Positions 30,352 through 42,007 of a DNA stretch of 64,000 bases are shown piece by piece. The notes beneath the pieces are model-generated. The model did no database searches and was not told where the DNA came from. It was given only the letters and a program-made list of their open reading frames with translations. The stretch is from Nitrosomonas sp. (lineage in GTDB: Bacteria; Pseudomonadota; Gammaproteobacteria; Burkholderiales; Nitrosomonadaceae). The stretch spans positions 1 through 64,000 of the forward strand of contig JADKHF010000009.1 in NCBI GenBank assembly GCA_016721865.1, given 5' to 3'. How positions within the stretch are numbered: position 1 is the first letter of the stretch; each line of letters starts with the position of its first letter. The position numbers and the translations under genes are program-made.

Positions 30352-31245
30352 TTAGCGAATTTCAGCAAGTAATTGATCCATCATTTGTTCAGCCTGGTGG
30401 CGATAGCTACTGCCAAAAAGATTCAAATGATTAAGAATATGATAGAGGTTATACACCGTTTTGCGAATATTATACCCGGAATCCAAGGGATAATCACACC
30501 GGTAAGCAGAATAAAAATCGACTGGAAAACCGCCAAAAAGCTCAGTCATGGCAATATCAGCTTCACGGTCACCGTAATATATGGCAGGGTCAAACAGTAC
30601 CGGATTTTTCGCGTCATCATAGGCATAATTGCCACTCCAGAGATCGCCATGTAAAAGCGAAGGGGATGGTGTTACACCTGAAAAGAACTTATCCAGATCG
30701 CTCAATAGTTGTTCCCCCAATTTTTGCAGTTTTCCGTTAAATCCATTGGTCTTGGCCAGATCTAATTGATAGCCTAAGCGATGCATTTTCCAGAAATCTA
30801 TCCAATCGGAAGAAGCGGTATTTATTTGCGGAGTCTGTCCGATTGTATTATCACGGATCCAACCAAATTGGCTGGAAACAGTGCGATGCATGGCGGCAAG
30901 ATGTATGCCAAAATCGGATGCTTTGCCACTGGGGGTAGTATTAAAATCCAGGTATTCCAGAACCAGCCAGGCAGCCTGATTATTCTGTCCATAACAGACG
31001 GGTAGCGGAACTCGTATAGTATGCGACAGATGAATTTCCATTAAACCGGCAGATTCCGCTTCAAACATAGCAAGACTGCCGGGTGAATTTAATTTTACAA
31101 AATAGCGTTGTGCACCATCCGTGATACGATAGGCTTGGTTAATACAGCCACCACCGATCGCATCTGTCCCTCTTACTTTAAATTGACAGTTTGTGGCTGC
31201 AGAAATCTGCCTGCTGATTTCATGCCATGCTTGCACGTTTTGCAT
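30352..31245 (-). CDS. Fructosamine/ketosamine kinase family protein
   Basis: Phosphorylates sugar adducts on protein amino groups so that they fall off (protein deglycation); bacterial members prefer ribulosamines and erythrulosamines, as far as known. The 297-residue protein has the aminoglycoside-phosphotransferase fold: GGGCINQAYRI loop, RYFVKLNSP with the ATP lysine, LVLEYLDF hinge, LLHGDLWSGN catalytic loop near residue 205 and FDPAIYYGDREADIAM. Its start lies 26 bases inside the end of argH, so the two are co-transcribed. Confidence 0.9.
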   Translation of the reverse strand: MQNVQAWHEISRQISAATNCQFKVRGTDAIGGGCINQAYRITDGAQRYFVKLNSPGSLAMFEAESAGLMEIHLSHTIRVPLPVCYGQNNQAAWLVLEYLDFNTTPSGKASDFGIHLAAMHRTVSSQFGWIRDNTIGQTPQINTASSDWIDFWKMHRLGYQLDLAKTNGFNGKLQKLGEQLLSDLDKFFSGVTPSPSLLHGDLWSGNYAYDDAKNPVLFDPAIYYGDREADIAMTELFGGFPVDFYSAYRCDYPLDSGYNIRKTVYNLYHILNHLNLFGSSYRHQAEQMMDQLLAEIR

Positions 31246-32656
31246 CTTCCACAGCCAACCATTCCTCAGCTTTCTGAATCGCTGCCTGTACTTGTTCGGG
31301 CGCTGTTCCGCCGGTATGTTTGCGGCTTTGCATAGAACCTTCCAGTGTCAAGACAGCAAAAATATCGGTTTCAATCTGCGGAGAAAATTTTTGTAATACA
31401 TTCAGATCAAGGTCACTGAGATCGCAACCTTTCTGTTCCGCAAACTGCACTGCTATTGCCACAATCTCGTGTGCGTCGCGGAAAGGAATGCCTTTCTTAG
31501 TCAAATAATCGGCCAGATCAGTGGCCGTAGCATAACCACGCAGTGCCGACCGGCGCATAGCTTCTTGGTTAACCTGAACGCCTGTGAGCATGTCGGCATA
31601 AATCCGTAAGGTATCGGTCAATGTGTCGACGGTATCAAAAAGCGGTTCTTTGTCTTCTTGATTATCCTTGTTATAGGCGAGTGGCTGCGCTTTCATCAAG
31701 GTCAGCAGGGCAACCAGATGACCATTGATACGGCCGGTTTTGCCACGCACCAATTCGGGTACATCCGGGTTTTTTTTCTGTGGCATGATCGAAGAACCGG
31801 TGCAGAATCGATCGGCCAATTGGATAAAACCAAATGCCGGATTCATCCATACAATGAATTCTTCCGACATGCGGGATAAATGGGTCATAATCAGTGCCGC
31901 GCAGGCGGTAAATTCGATGGCGAAATCCCGGTCTGAAACCGCATCCAATGAGTTTTCACAAACCCCGTCGAAGCCCAGGATTTGCGCAACCCGTTCACGA
32001 TTGATCGGATAACTGGTGCCAGCCAGCGCTGCTGCTCCCAGCGGTAATTGATTCACACGTTTTCTACAATCGGCCAGTCGTCCGATGTCGCGTTTCAACA
32101 TTTCAAAATACGCCATCAAATGATGACCAAAAGAAACGGGCTGCGCTACCTGGAGATGTGTAAAGCCTGGCATAACGGTATGAATATGCAGTTCTGCCAG
32201 ATGTAACAAAGCGCGCTGCATGGCTTTGATCAGATCAATAATTTCATCAATCGAAGCGCGTAAAAATAATCGAATGTCGGTAGCTACCTGGTCATTTCGA
32301 GACCGTCCGGTGTGTAATCGTTTGCCTGCATCACCGACGAGAGCGGTCAAACGTTTTTCAATGTTTAAATGAACATCCTCCAGTTCCAGCAACCAGGTAA
32401 ATTGCTGGTTGTGGATTTCATTACGAATTTGATTTAAGCCTTTCTGGATATCTGCCAAGTCTTCATTGCTGATAATTCCTTGCTCTGCAAGCATTTGTGC
32501 ATGCGCCAGCGATCCCAGAATGTCATATTCGGCCAGCCGCTGATCAAAGCCGACAGAAGCGGTATAGCGTGCTACAAGTGCCGAGACCGGTTCATTGAAT
32601 CGTCCAGACCAGGTTTTTTTATTATTTTCTTTTTCTAATGCTGAGTTATTATCCAT
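31220..32656 (-). CDS. argH: Argininosuccinate lyase
   Basis: Last step of arginine synthesis: splits argininosuccinate into arginine and fumarate. The 478-residue product has the KTWSGRFNEP N-terminus, HTGRSRNDQVATDIRLFLR, GFTHLQVAQPVSFGHHLMAY and the superfamily signature GSSIMPQKKNPDVPE. I chose ATG 32656, where family similarity starts; a much longer upstream extension in frame is not conserved and runs into the region of the divergent gene at 32880. The frame is intact. Overlaps the kinase gene downstream by 26 bases. Confidence 0.96.
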   Translation of the reverse strand: MDNNSALEKENNKKTWSGRFNEPVSALVARYTASVGFDQRLAEYDILGSLAHAQMLAEQGIISNEDLADIQKGLNQIRNEIHNQQFTWLLELEDVHLNIEKRLTALVGDAGKRLHTGRSRNDQVATDIRLFLRASIDEIIDLIKAMQRALLHLAELHIHTVMPGFTHLQVAQPVSFGHHLMAYFEMLKRDIGRLADCRKRVNQLPLGAAALAGTSYPINRERVAQILGFDGVCENSLDAVSDRDFAIEFTACAALIMTHLSRMSEEFIVWMNPAFGFIQLADRFCTGSSIMPQKKNPDVPELVRGKTGRINGHLVALLTLMKAQPLAYNKDNQEDKEPLFDTVDTLTDTLRIYADMLTGVQVNQEAMRRSALRGYATATDLADYLTKKGIPFRDAHEIVAIAVQFAEQKGCDLSDLDLNVLQKFSPQIETDIFAVLTLEGSMQSRKHTGGTAPEQVQAAIQKAEEWLAVEDAKRASMA

Positions 32657-32879
32657 TGTGTTGCTATAATCCCTTGTTTCCTGCCGTGAGAAGCATCGAT
32701 TATAAAACATAAATGCATAGCCGGTCATTTTGCGATAATGTAATATTTTTGCACTGTGAATATTATCTGCCTGGTTTGCAAATATTAAATTTAATTGCTG
32801 CATTCCACTTTTCCTTCCCGAAGGATTAGTGGATAATTCGAGTTTTCCCCTGCCACCATTAATACACAAGGAGTTATCC

Positions 32880-33492
32880 ATGACGGATCACAAGCAAAAC
32901 CAAAATGAACAATCCACAGTTAACACTTTTTTTTCAGTTTTGAGCGACAAGTTTGAACTGCTGGCTAAAATTCCTACCACGCAAATTCCTGCCAAGTATG
33001 CTGTGATGCTGGCGGGAGCCATTGTAGTAATTTTTTCTTTGGAAAATTATTGCTGTTAGTAAAGTGGAATCTGACACGGCTAAGAAACTTGAAAACGAGC
33101 GTGTGCTGATTACGCAGCAAGCCCGTGAATACGCTGACCTGCAGTATACCAAGGAAGAAGAGCGCTTTGGTCAGGTCCTGTCCTGGGCAGTGCGGGGTGA
33201 GTTGATTCGCCACAATATTGATCAAATTGATCAGTATTTAAGTGAAATCGTCAAAATGAAAGATACCGAAAGGGTTGTATTGATTGGTGATGATGGTCAA
33301 TTGCTGGTTTCAACAGATAAAAGACTGGAAGAAACAAAAGGCGTGGAATTATATCCTAAGGAAATTCTGGATCTCCAGAAGATAACTATTAAATCCGATG
33401 TAGATGGTAAAAAAATCCTGGTTGTTCCAGTAATGGGATTAAACAAGAAAATTGCTACCGTCGTTGTCAGCTACAAGCAGCCGAAATTTTAA
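32880..33492 (+). pseudogene. Membrane-anchored sensor-like protein, one frameshift
   Basis: I do not recognise the family. A ~40-residue polar N-terminus is followed by one membrane segment (PAKYAVMLAGAIVVIF), a helical linker (KLENERVLITQQAREYADLQ) and a compact C-terminal domain (RVVLIGDDGQLLVSTDK, then KKILVVPVMGLNKKIATVVV) that looks like a small PAS/Cache-type fold, presumably outside the inner membrane. No cytoplasmic output domain exists. The frame shifts near 33035 in a TTTTTT context. ATG 32880 has AAGGAGTTATCC upstream. A terminator follows at 33539. Confidence 0.6.
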
Positions 33493-33538
33493 TCGATATG
33501 CTCGATCGAGACGATCGATGATTTATTGCTGTTGATTG

Positions 33539-33570
33539 AAAGGCCTTTGTTTAACTACAAAGGCCTTTTT
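33539..33570 (+). terminator. Rho-independent terminator
   Basis: AAAGGCCTTTGT (33539-33550) pairs with ACAAAGGCCTTT (33557-33568) over 12 bp around a six-base loop and runs into T residues. It ends the gene at 32880-33492 and, given the A-rich other side, may also close the convergent murA transcript. Confidence 0.85.
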
Positions 33571-33576
33571 AATTTC

Positions 33577-34830
33577 TTAGCGTGCGCGACGGATTTGGGC
33601 GCCCAGCACAGATAATTTTGATTCAATGTTTTCATAGCCACGGTCCAGGTGGTAGATGCGATCAATCACAGTTTCGCCCTGCGCTATCAATCCGGCAATT
33701 ACCAGACTGGCCGATGCCCTTAAATCAGTAGCCATAACATGAGCGCCATCCAGATGGGAAATGCCATAGACAATGGCAGCATTGCCTTCCACTTTGATAT
33801 TGGCATTCATGCGTTTTAATTCCTGCACATGCATCAATCGGTTTTCAAAAATGGTTTCGGTGATGATGGCAGTTCCGTTGGCAATACAATTTAACGACAT
33901 GAATTGCGCCTGCATGTCGGTTGGAAAAGCCGGGTAGGGGGCTGTGCGTAAATTTACAGATTTTGGTTTTGAATGCATTTTCAGATGAATCCAGTTCTCA
34001 CCGGAATCAATGTGGGCACCAGCTTCGGTCAGTTTGTCCAGAACAGCGTCGAGCAGATGGGAGTCCGTATCTTTTAAATGAATTTCGCCACCGGTAGCTG
34101 TGGCCGCTACTAAAAAAGTTCCTGTTTCGATTCGATCGGGCATTACGGTATGTTCTGCGCCATGGAGCGATGGCACACCTTCAATCGTTATTATGTCACT
34201 GCCAGCACCATGAACCTTTGCGCCCATCGCGTTCAGGCAATTGGCAAGATCAACAATTTCCGGTTCTCGTGCCGCATTTTCAAGAATGGTTGTGCCATCC
34301 GCCAACGTTGCTGCCATCATCAAATTTTCTGTTCCAGTGACGGTGACAATATCAAATACAATGCGTGCCCCATGCAGTTTTTTTGCTACGGCATGAATGT
34401 ATCCATGCTTGATACTGATTTCCGCACCCATAGCTTGCAAACCTTTGATATGCTGATCAACTGGTCGTAAACCGATGGCACAACCGCCTGGTAATGAAAT
34501 ATTGGCTTCTCCGGCGCGGGCAAGTAGTGGACCAAGTACCAGAATTGCTGCACGCATGGTTTTAACCATTTCATACGGAGCGACAAGATTGGTCAGTTCA
34601 GCGGCTGAAAGTATGATTTCAGATGCATTGTGTCCTGTTATGCTTGTTCCCATCTGCTTGAGCAATGACAACATGGTGGTAATGTCCTGGAGAACCGGAA
34701 CATTATTTATTTTTAAGGAATCCTGGGTTAGCAGCGCGGCGCACAAAACAGGAAGCGCAGCATTCTTTGCACCTGAGATGGCAATTTCGCCGTGCAGAGG
34801 TATGCCGCCCGGGATAATCAGTTTTTGCAT
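33577..34830 (-). CDS. murA: UDP-GlcNAc 1-carboxyvinyltransferase
   Basis: First committed step of peptidoglycan synthesis: transfers enolpyruvate from PEP to UDP-GlcNAc; target of fosfomycin. The 417-residue product has ISGAKNAALPVLCAALLT, the catalytic loop LPGGCAIGLRPVDQHIKGL with the PEP-binding cysteine that makes the enzyme fosfomycin-sensitive, and the C-terminal IYHLDRGYENIESKLSVLGA. Length is normal and the frame intact. It is not linked here with hisG or the toluene-transport genes that often accompany it. Confidence 0.97.
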   Translation of the reverse strand: MQKLIIPGGIPLHGEIAISGAKNAALPVLCAALLTQDSLKINNVPVLQDITTMLSLLKQMGTSITGHNASEIILSAAELTNLVAPYEMVKTMRAAILVLGPLLARAGEANISLPGGCAIGLRPVDQHIKGLQAMGAEISIKHGYIHAVAKKLHGARIVFDIVTVTGTENLMMAATLADGTTILENAAREPEIVDLANCLNAMGAKVHGAGSDIITIEGVPSLHGAEHTVMPDRIETGTFLVAATATGGEIHLKDTDSHLLDAVLDKLTEAGAHIDSGENWIHLKMHSKPKSVNLRTAPYPAFPTDMQAQFMSLNCIANGTAIITETIFENRLMHVQELKRMNANIKVEGNAAIVYGISHLDGAHVMATDLRASASLVIAGLIAQGETVIDRIYHLDRGYENIESKLSVLGAQIRRAR

Positions 34831-35018
34831 TGCATGAAAGATTCAAATAAAGTTTTATTAAAATATTTGTCCGTGTGAATGCCAAGCAGACAAATAGGCC
34901 TCATCCGGTTGAAATGCACCCAGGTTCACTGCATCATAGCGTAATAAAGCGTTGAAGATTCTGTTCAGTAGCAGCTACTATAACAAAAAAGTATTCGATA
35001 AATTCATCAGGAGAAAAA

Positions 35019-35408
35019 ATGAGTAAGCAAATAATTCAAACCGCAGATGCGCCGCAGGCAATAGGCACCTATTCACAAGCAGTTCGAATCAGTGGAGGCG
35101 ATACGGTTTATTTATCCGGTCAGATTGGGCTGGATGCGGTAAGCATGCAGATGGTCAATGGAATTGATGCACAAATTCAGCAGGTATTTTTAAACCTGAA
35201 AGCGGTGGCAACGGCCAGTGGCGGTAGCTTGAATGACATTGTGAAATTAAATATATTCCTGACGGACCTGGATAATTTTGCACTGGTTAATGAAATCATG
35301 GCCGGTTATTTTACTCAGCCTTATCCCGCGCGTGCAGCAGTCGGTGTCAATGCTCTGCCTCGTGAAGCTTTGGTGGAAATGGATGCGGTAATGGTATTGC
35401 AACGCTAG
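35019..35408 (+). CDS. ridA: RidA family deaminase (enamine/imine)
   Basis: Hydrolyses reactive 2-aminoacrylate and related enamines formed by PLP enzymes, releasing ammonia; cytosolic trimer. The 129-residue product has the typical N-terminus QTADAPQAIGTYSQAV, SGQIGLDA, the RAAVGVNALPREALVEMDAV block with the active-site arginine and C-terminal glutamate. CAGGAGAAAAA precedes the ATG. It is followed 42 bases later by recG, and the two may share a transcript. Confidence 0.95.
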   Translation: MSKQIIQTADAPQAIGTYSQAVRISGGDTVYLSGQIGLDAVSMQMVNGIDAQIQQVFLNLKAVATASGGSLNDIVKLNIFLTDLDNFALVNEIMAGYFTQPYPARAAVGVNALPREALVEMDAVMVLQR

Positions 35409-35450
35409 AAATCGAAGCAATCTGCGGATGCAGTATTACCGGATGTCGCA

Positions 35451-37491
35451 ATGAATGTTAGCGCCAATGTGCAGGAGAAATTGTCCCGTTTAGGTATCCG
35501 CAATGAACTGGATTTGATTCTGCATCTGCCGATTCGTTACGAAGATGAAACGCATCTGTTTCCAATCAATGACGCGCCGTCAGGGCAAATGGTGCAGGTC
35601 GAGGGTGTGATTATTCATAACGAAGTGGTTATCCGTCCCAGGCGGCAATTGGTTTGCCAGATTGAAGACAGCAGCGGCATCCTGGTAATGCGCTTTCTGA
35701 ATTTCTACGGCAGTCAGATAAAAACCTATGCAGTGGGAAAACGCGTGCGACTGTTGGGTGAGATTCGCACTGGTTTCTTCGGTGCAGAAATGGTTCATCC
35801 TAAATGCCGCATCGTTCGTGAAAGCGAATCTCTGGCCGAGTCTATGACACCAGTTTATCCGACCACTGCAGGACTGACACAGAAGATTTTAGGCAAGCTG
35901 ATTGGGCAGATTCTTCAGGATGCACAAAAGACGCAGGCTTTAACGGAGACGTTACCTGAGAAAATTATCAAAAAATACCGGCTTGCAGGTTTGCAGGAAA
36001 GCGTGATGTGCCTGCACAATCCACCTCCCGATGTATCGGTAGCAGCCCTGCAGGCACGCACACATCCGGCATGGCGGCGCATTAAGTTTGATGAGTTGCT
36101 GGCGCAGCAGTTATCCATGCGCTTACATTACCGGCAGCGGCGCAGCCATTCCGCTCCGGTTCTTGTGCAAAAAAATAAGTTGGCAAAATTGCTTCTCAAA
36201 CAACTTGCCTTTGAACTGACGGCTGCACAAATCAAAGTATCCGCAGAAATCAGCCGGGATCTGGCCGCCGCCCATCCCATGCAACGCTTGTTACAAGGCG
36301 ATGTCGGCAGCGGTAAAACAATCGTGGCTGCGTTGGCTGCCTTGCAGGCGATTGAGAATGGTTTTCAGGCGGCATTGATGGCGCCGACCGAAATTCTTGC
36401 CGAGCAGCATTTCCAGAAATTATCGGCTTGGTTCGATCCATTGGGGATACAAGTTGTCTGGTTATCCGGCAGCCAAAAGAAGAAACATAAGCAGGCGGTA
36501 TTGGATGATATTGCGCTGGGTACCGCACAGCTTGCGGTGGGTACGCATGCCTTGTTTCAGGATCAAGTGATATTTCATCAACTGGGGTTGGCGATCGTTG
36601 ATGAGCAGCACCGGTTTGGCGTGCACCAACGTCTGGCGCTGCGTATGAAAGGCTCGCTATCCAATACAGTGCCGCATCAATTAATGATGAGCGCCACGCC
36701 GATTCCGCGTACGCTGTCGATGAGTTATTTTGCCGATCTGGATGTGTCGGTTATTGATGAATTGCCGCAGGGTAGGGCGCCGATCGTGACCAAATTAATC
36801 GCAGACAATCGCCGTGACGAAATCATCGCGCGAATACAGCAGGCCTGCCAGCAGGGTAAACAAGTGTACTGGGTATGCCCGCTGATTGAAGAATCAGAAA
36901 CATTGCAGCTGCAAACTGCGATGGAAACCTATGAAAGCCTGAGCAGGATATTTCCGGATTTAAGCGTCGGTTTGGTGCATGGACGTTTACCCACGCAGGA
37001 AAAAACTGAAGTAATGGCCTCGTTTAAGCAAGGAGAAATTCAATTATTGGTTGCCACAACGGTTATCGAAGTGGGCGTCGATGTGCCGAATGCCTCGCTG
37101 ATGGTGATCGAAAATGCCGAACGCATGGGTTTATCCCAATTGCATCAATTACGCGGTCGTGTCGGGCGCGGATCGGAGGCCAGCATTTGTATTCTGTTAT
37201 TTCAGCAGCCTTTATCCGAAATTGCCCGCAAGCGGCTCAAAATCATTTTTGAACACACCGATGGTTTTGAAATCGCCCGTCAAGATTTGCAGTTACGAGG
37301 TCCCGGCGAATTCCTGGGTGCGCGTCAGAGCGGGGTGCCGATGTTGCGATTTGCCGATCTGGAACAAGATGGTGAGTTACTTACGGCTGCACAGGGCAGC
37401 AGCCGATGAATTACTCAACAAATATCCGGATCTGGCGCAACGGCATATCGAACGCTGGCTGGGGAATAAAACTGAGTATTTGCGGGTATAA
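35451..37491 (+). pseudogene. recG: ATP-dependent DNA helicase RecG, late frameshift
   Basis: Branch-migration helicase that rescues stalled forks. The ~680-codon gene has the N-terminal wedge (OB) domain (DLILHLPIRYEDETHLFPI), the Walker A motif GDVGSGKTIVA near residue 285, the DEQHRFG box, VHGRLPTQEK and the C-terminal QLRGRVGRGSEASICIL. The frame breaks near 37393 in GCTGCACAGGGC, probably one extra base; the normal last ~35 residues (AADELLNKYPDLAQRHIERW) continue in the next frame. Even if real, the loss is limited to the C-terminal tail. The start codon is ATG 35451. Confidence 0.93.
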
Positions 37492-37587
37492 ATAAGCATA
37501 AATTCATAGTCTGATAATCCTCAGTTGCTTGTTACTGCTTATCTGGGCTTGAACACGATGAATCAACAATAAGGAATTGTTATAGAC

Positions 37588-38518
37588 GTGATTGTTAAGA
37601 ATAAAGTTTCATGGGTGCGATTGCTGTTTCATTTCAGAGGCAGTAGTTTTATGGAAACGTGGCCGCGCATTCTCTCGGTGACTTTTGCCGCGATGATCGT
37701 CACTTATGTTGAGCTGTACTACAATATTCAAGCATACACACTCACGACAACTCCTTTTTTACTGATTGGCGTTGCACTGGGTATTTTTCTGGGCTTTCGT
37801 AATAATGTTTCCTACGATAAATTCTGGGAGGGGCGAAAACTGTGGGGCGCGCTAGTGAATACCTCGCGCAACCTCGCTCGCCAGGGCTGTTTTCTAATTG
37901 ATGCTTCGCATGACAGCGAGGACGCAGCAATTCCGGGAAATTTTTGTCAAACACGTGATTGCGTACGGCCATGCGTTGCGCTGTCACTTGCGTAACGAAG
38001 ATCCTGCTGAGCAGATTAAACATTTTCTATCGGGCGAAGATTTAGCCACAGTTCTTGAATCCACGCACCGGCCTCTGATGATTCTGCACCAATTAGGCCG
38101 TGATCTTGCCGTCGCGCGGGATCGACACTGGTTGCACGAGCTTAATTTTCCATTTATGGATGCACAGCTCAATGAACTATCCAATATTCTGGGCGGTTGT
38201 GAGCGTATCAAAAATACCCCGATTCCATTCAGCTATTCCGTATTGATTCACCGCATTGTGGCTTCCTACTGTCTTTTCCTGCCTTTTGGGCTGGTTGAAA
38301 CCACCGGGGTGCTGACACCGATTGTTGTGCTATTGATTTCGTACGCCTTCTTTGAACTGGATGCCATTGGCGATGAAATCGAAAATCCATTTGGTTTGCA
38401 GCCGAACGATTTGCCGCTGACAGCGATTTCTAGAAATATTGAAATCAATTTGCTTGAATTGATCAATAACCCCGATCGGCCAGAGCCTCTTAAGCCTGAG
38501 AATGATATTTTGATGTAA
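37588..38518 (+). pseudogene. Bestrophin family ion channel, one frameshift
   Basis: Bacterial bestrophin (UPF0187/YneE) proteins form pentameric ion channels in the inner membrane. The N-terminal part (WPRILSVTFAAMIVTYVELY; FLGFRNNVSYDKFWEGRKLW) and the C-terminal part (LPFGLVETTGVLTPIVVLLI; DAIGDEIENPFG) contain the family landmarks, including the RxNxxYxRWWE-like segment and the DxIGxExExPFG motif. The frame changes near 37920 in the cytoplasmic region; corrected length is ~310 residues. GTG 37588 follows AAGGAATTG. Likely a sequence error. Confidence 0.85.
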
Positions 38519-38592
38519 TGTCCTGTAATTGATAGGAATTTTGACGTAACAATTGCGTTATTTCAGAAATATAATTCTAGTTAGGTTTCGTA

Positions 38593-39006
38593 ATGAATAC
38601 TGCTGAACACATGGTAGAGTCTTATTTCCGTTTGTGTCGCAAATGTTTAACAATAGTCGATTTAAAGGTTCCGCGTGGCAACAATCGACAATTGGATATC
38701 CTTGCTCACAATGTCAAAGAACAGCAGGAGGAATTACTGATTTTGAAAAAGGAAAATCCTACTTTACACAAATCGAAGATGCCTATACGGCCATTGGTTT
38801 TACTCCAAGTTCATTAAAAAGAGCTTCGAAATTGAAATCTTGAGTCTCCGTGATTTTATTCTGCCTGAACTAGCCAAAGCCATTGGTACTGCCAACTACG
38901 ACGATGAAATCCTTCGTACGCTTGGTTTTATTAAGCAACTCGAATGGCAAACTTCTAAGGGTTTGTTTGTTACTTCAGGAAATCACAGAGGAATTAAGCC
39001 AGACTG
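38593..39006 (+). pseudogene. Degenerate nuclease-like gene
   Basis: The first ~45 residues (MNTAEHMVESYFRLCRKCLT, then VPRGNNRQLDILAHNVKEQQ) look like the start of a PD-(D/E)XK-type nuclease fold, in which a GGNNRQxDLLA strand precedes the catalytic residues. The sequence then changes frame repeatedly (GKSYFTQIEDAYTAIGFTPS; LRDFILPELAKAIGTANYDD), with the catalytic E-x-K region not visible. I take it as a decayed gene of unknown role. It borders the ruined restriction system. Confidence 0.4.
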
Positions 39007-39147
39007 AATTTAGCTGGTCACATTGGTTATTTAGGCCTATTTTTGTATCTATTGCATTCCTTCATCAATTCAGCCAAGGAGTACAGATCAATTTTTACAA
39101 AAACCTTCTCAAAAACCGCGCGCGCAAAGCCAAGGGCGAGGCTGCAA

Positions 39148-39782
39148 TCATCGTCGCGCTGCCAGAAGCTCTTGACTGGCTTTTGGTTGGTATGCTTTCC
39201 ATATTCTCCAGATTTCATTCGCCAAAGTGCGCCTGGATTCAATTTTTCTTCTTCCGCGTTTTTCTTTCTCGGTTTTGCAATGTTGCAAGGCTAGTGATAC
39301 AGCATTACGTAATCCAACGATGCCATCAGCAAGGTAGTATTCAACTCCAGGGTGTGTGTATTGTTCCAGTGAAGGAACGGGCAAGGTGTATTGCATGCCT
39401 TCAGAATCTAAAAGTAACCAGTTTCACTGATTTTCTCAGCGATTAGGTCATCTTGTGCTTTAGAGATCATCATGAACGTTTTTATATCTGTATTTTTCAA
39501 GGCTTCTATCAATTCGGAATCTTCTTTGATTTTTATCATCGCATGTAGTTGAGCAAGCGAATCCTTTCGCGTCGCATGCCTGGCAAATCTCGGCGTTTTC
39601 TTACGCTCTGCGTAATTCATTGCGAGCAGTAGACTTAGGTAGCCTCTATGTGAGATTTTGGCTTTTAAAGCAAGGCATAACATAGGGTATAGTTTATGGT
39701 CAATGAGTCTGCTGTCATGCGGTACACTCATTTCTTGCCGCGATGGGTGTAGCCCTTTTTTGGAAAAATTCCGGCCAGGCAT
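39148..39782 (-). pseudogene. Degenerate gene of unknown function
   Basis: Two minus-strand frames join near 39405, where one T appears to be missing: SKAQDDLIAEKISETGYF continues as LDSEGMQYTLPVPSLEQYT. The combined product would be about 210 residues, soluble, basic at both ends, with no motif I recognise. Further coding-like sequence in another frame (GFARAVFEKVFVKIDLYSL) lies at 39030-39140 and may be its original C-terminus. Codon-like structure and lack of stops over long stretches support a former gene, but no function can be given. Confidence 0.35.
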
Positions 39783-39789
39783 TGGGGTA

Positions 39790-40108
39790 TCATCTCAAGC
39801 CAGGCGCGGTAAACACTTGCGCTTACACCTGTATGATGACATGCAAGGACGATTGAAACGAAATGTAACTCTCCAGAAATAGTGGTGATTTAGGAAGGTG
39901 ATCATCGCATGCCTATAGCAGTTAGGTAACGTTGACGGTCATCAATCAGTACAGCAATATGGCTGATGTCTAACTGTATAGGATTGCATGAGACTTTAGT
40001 GTACATTTCAGAATAGTTTAAAGATTTCCTGTGATCATAATCAATATAGTTTTGTCGATTCATGCATTGAACCAATCTTAAAATAAGAATAACAATAGCA
40101 ATAAAACC
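39790..40108. other. Intergenic before hsdM
   Basis: A short + strand stretch near 39770-39880 (GVSSQARRGKHLRLHLYDDM) recalls the tail of some transposase-type proteins, but it is too short to assign. Nothing else is recognisable. The hsdM start follows at 40109. Confidence 0.3.
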
Positions 40109-41652
<1,544 letters not shown>

Positions 41653-41713
41653 AGTGGACCCTCCTTTCAGGACAGTAAATTAAGATGGTATCCTGCTAAA
41701 AAAGGAGCAGGAA

Positions 41714-42003
41714 ATGACGGGAGTAAAGCGAAAGAATTTTACGGGTGATTTGAAGGCTAAAGTAGCGCTTGAAGCAATTCGGGGCATCAAGACGGTGAAT
41801 GAAATTGGTCAGGAGTTTGGTGTGCATCCGACGCAAGTTGGTTTGTGGAAGAAGGAACTGCAAGAGCAGGCATCGAGCCTGTTGAGGCCAAGCGTAGTGT
41901 GAGGCTATTGATCCATCAGCGAGTTCGGAACGACTGTATTCCGAAATCGGTCGATTGAAGATGGAATTGGACTGGCTTAAAAAAAAGTCCGGGATCAGCC
42001 AAT
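41714..42003 (+). pseudogene. IS3-family OrfA, frameshifted
   Basis: The helix-turn-helix start (VKRKNFTGDLKAKVALEAIR, then EIGQEFGVHPTQVGLWKKEL) is followed, after a frame change near 41898, by the usual tail (SSERLYSEIGRLKMELDWLK). GGAGCAGGAA precedes the ATG. Normal members are about 95 residues, so one base change accounts for the break. Confidence 0.75.
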
Positions 42004-42007
42004 AGCG

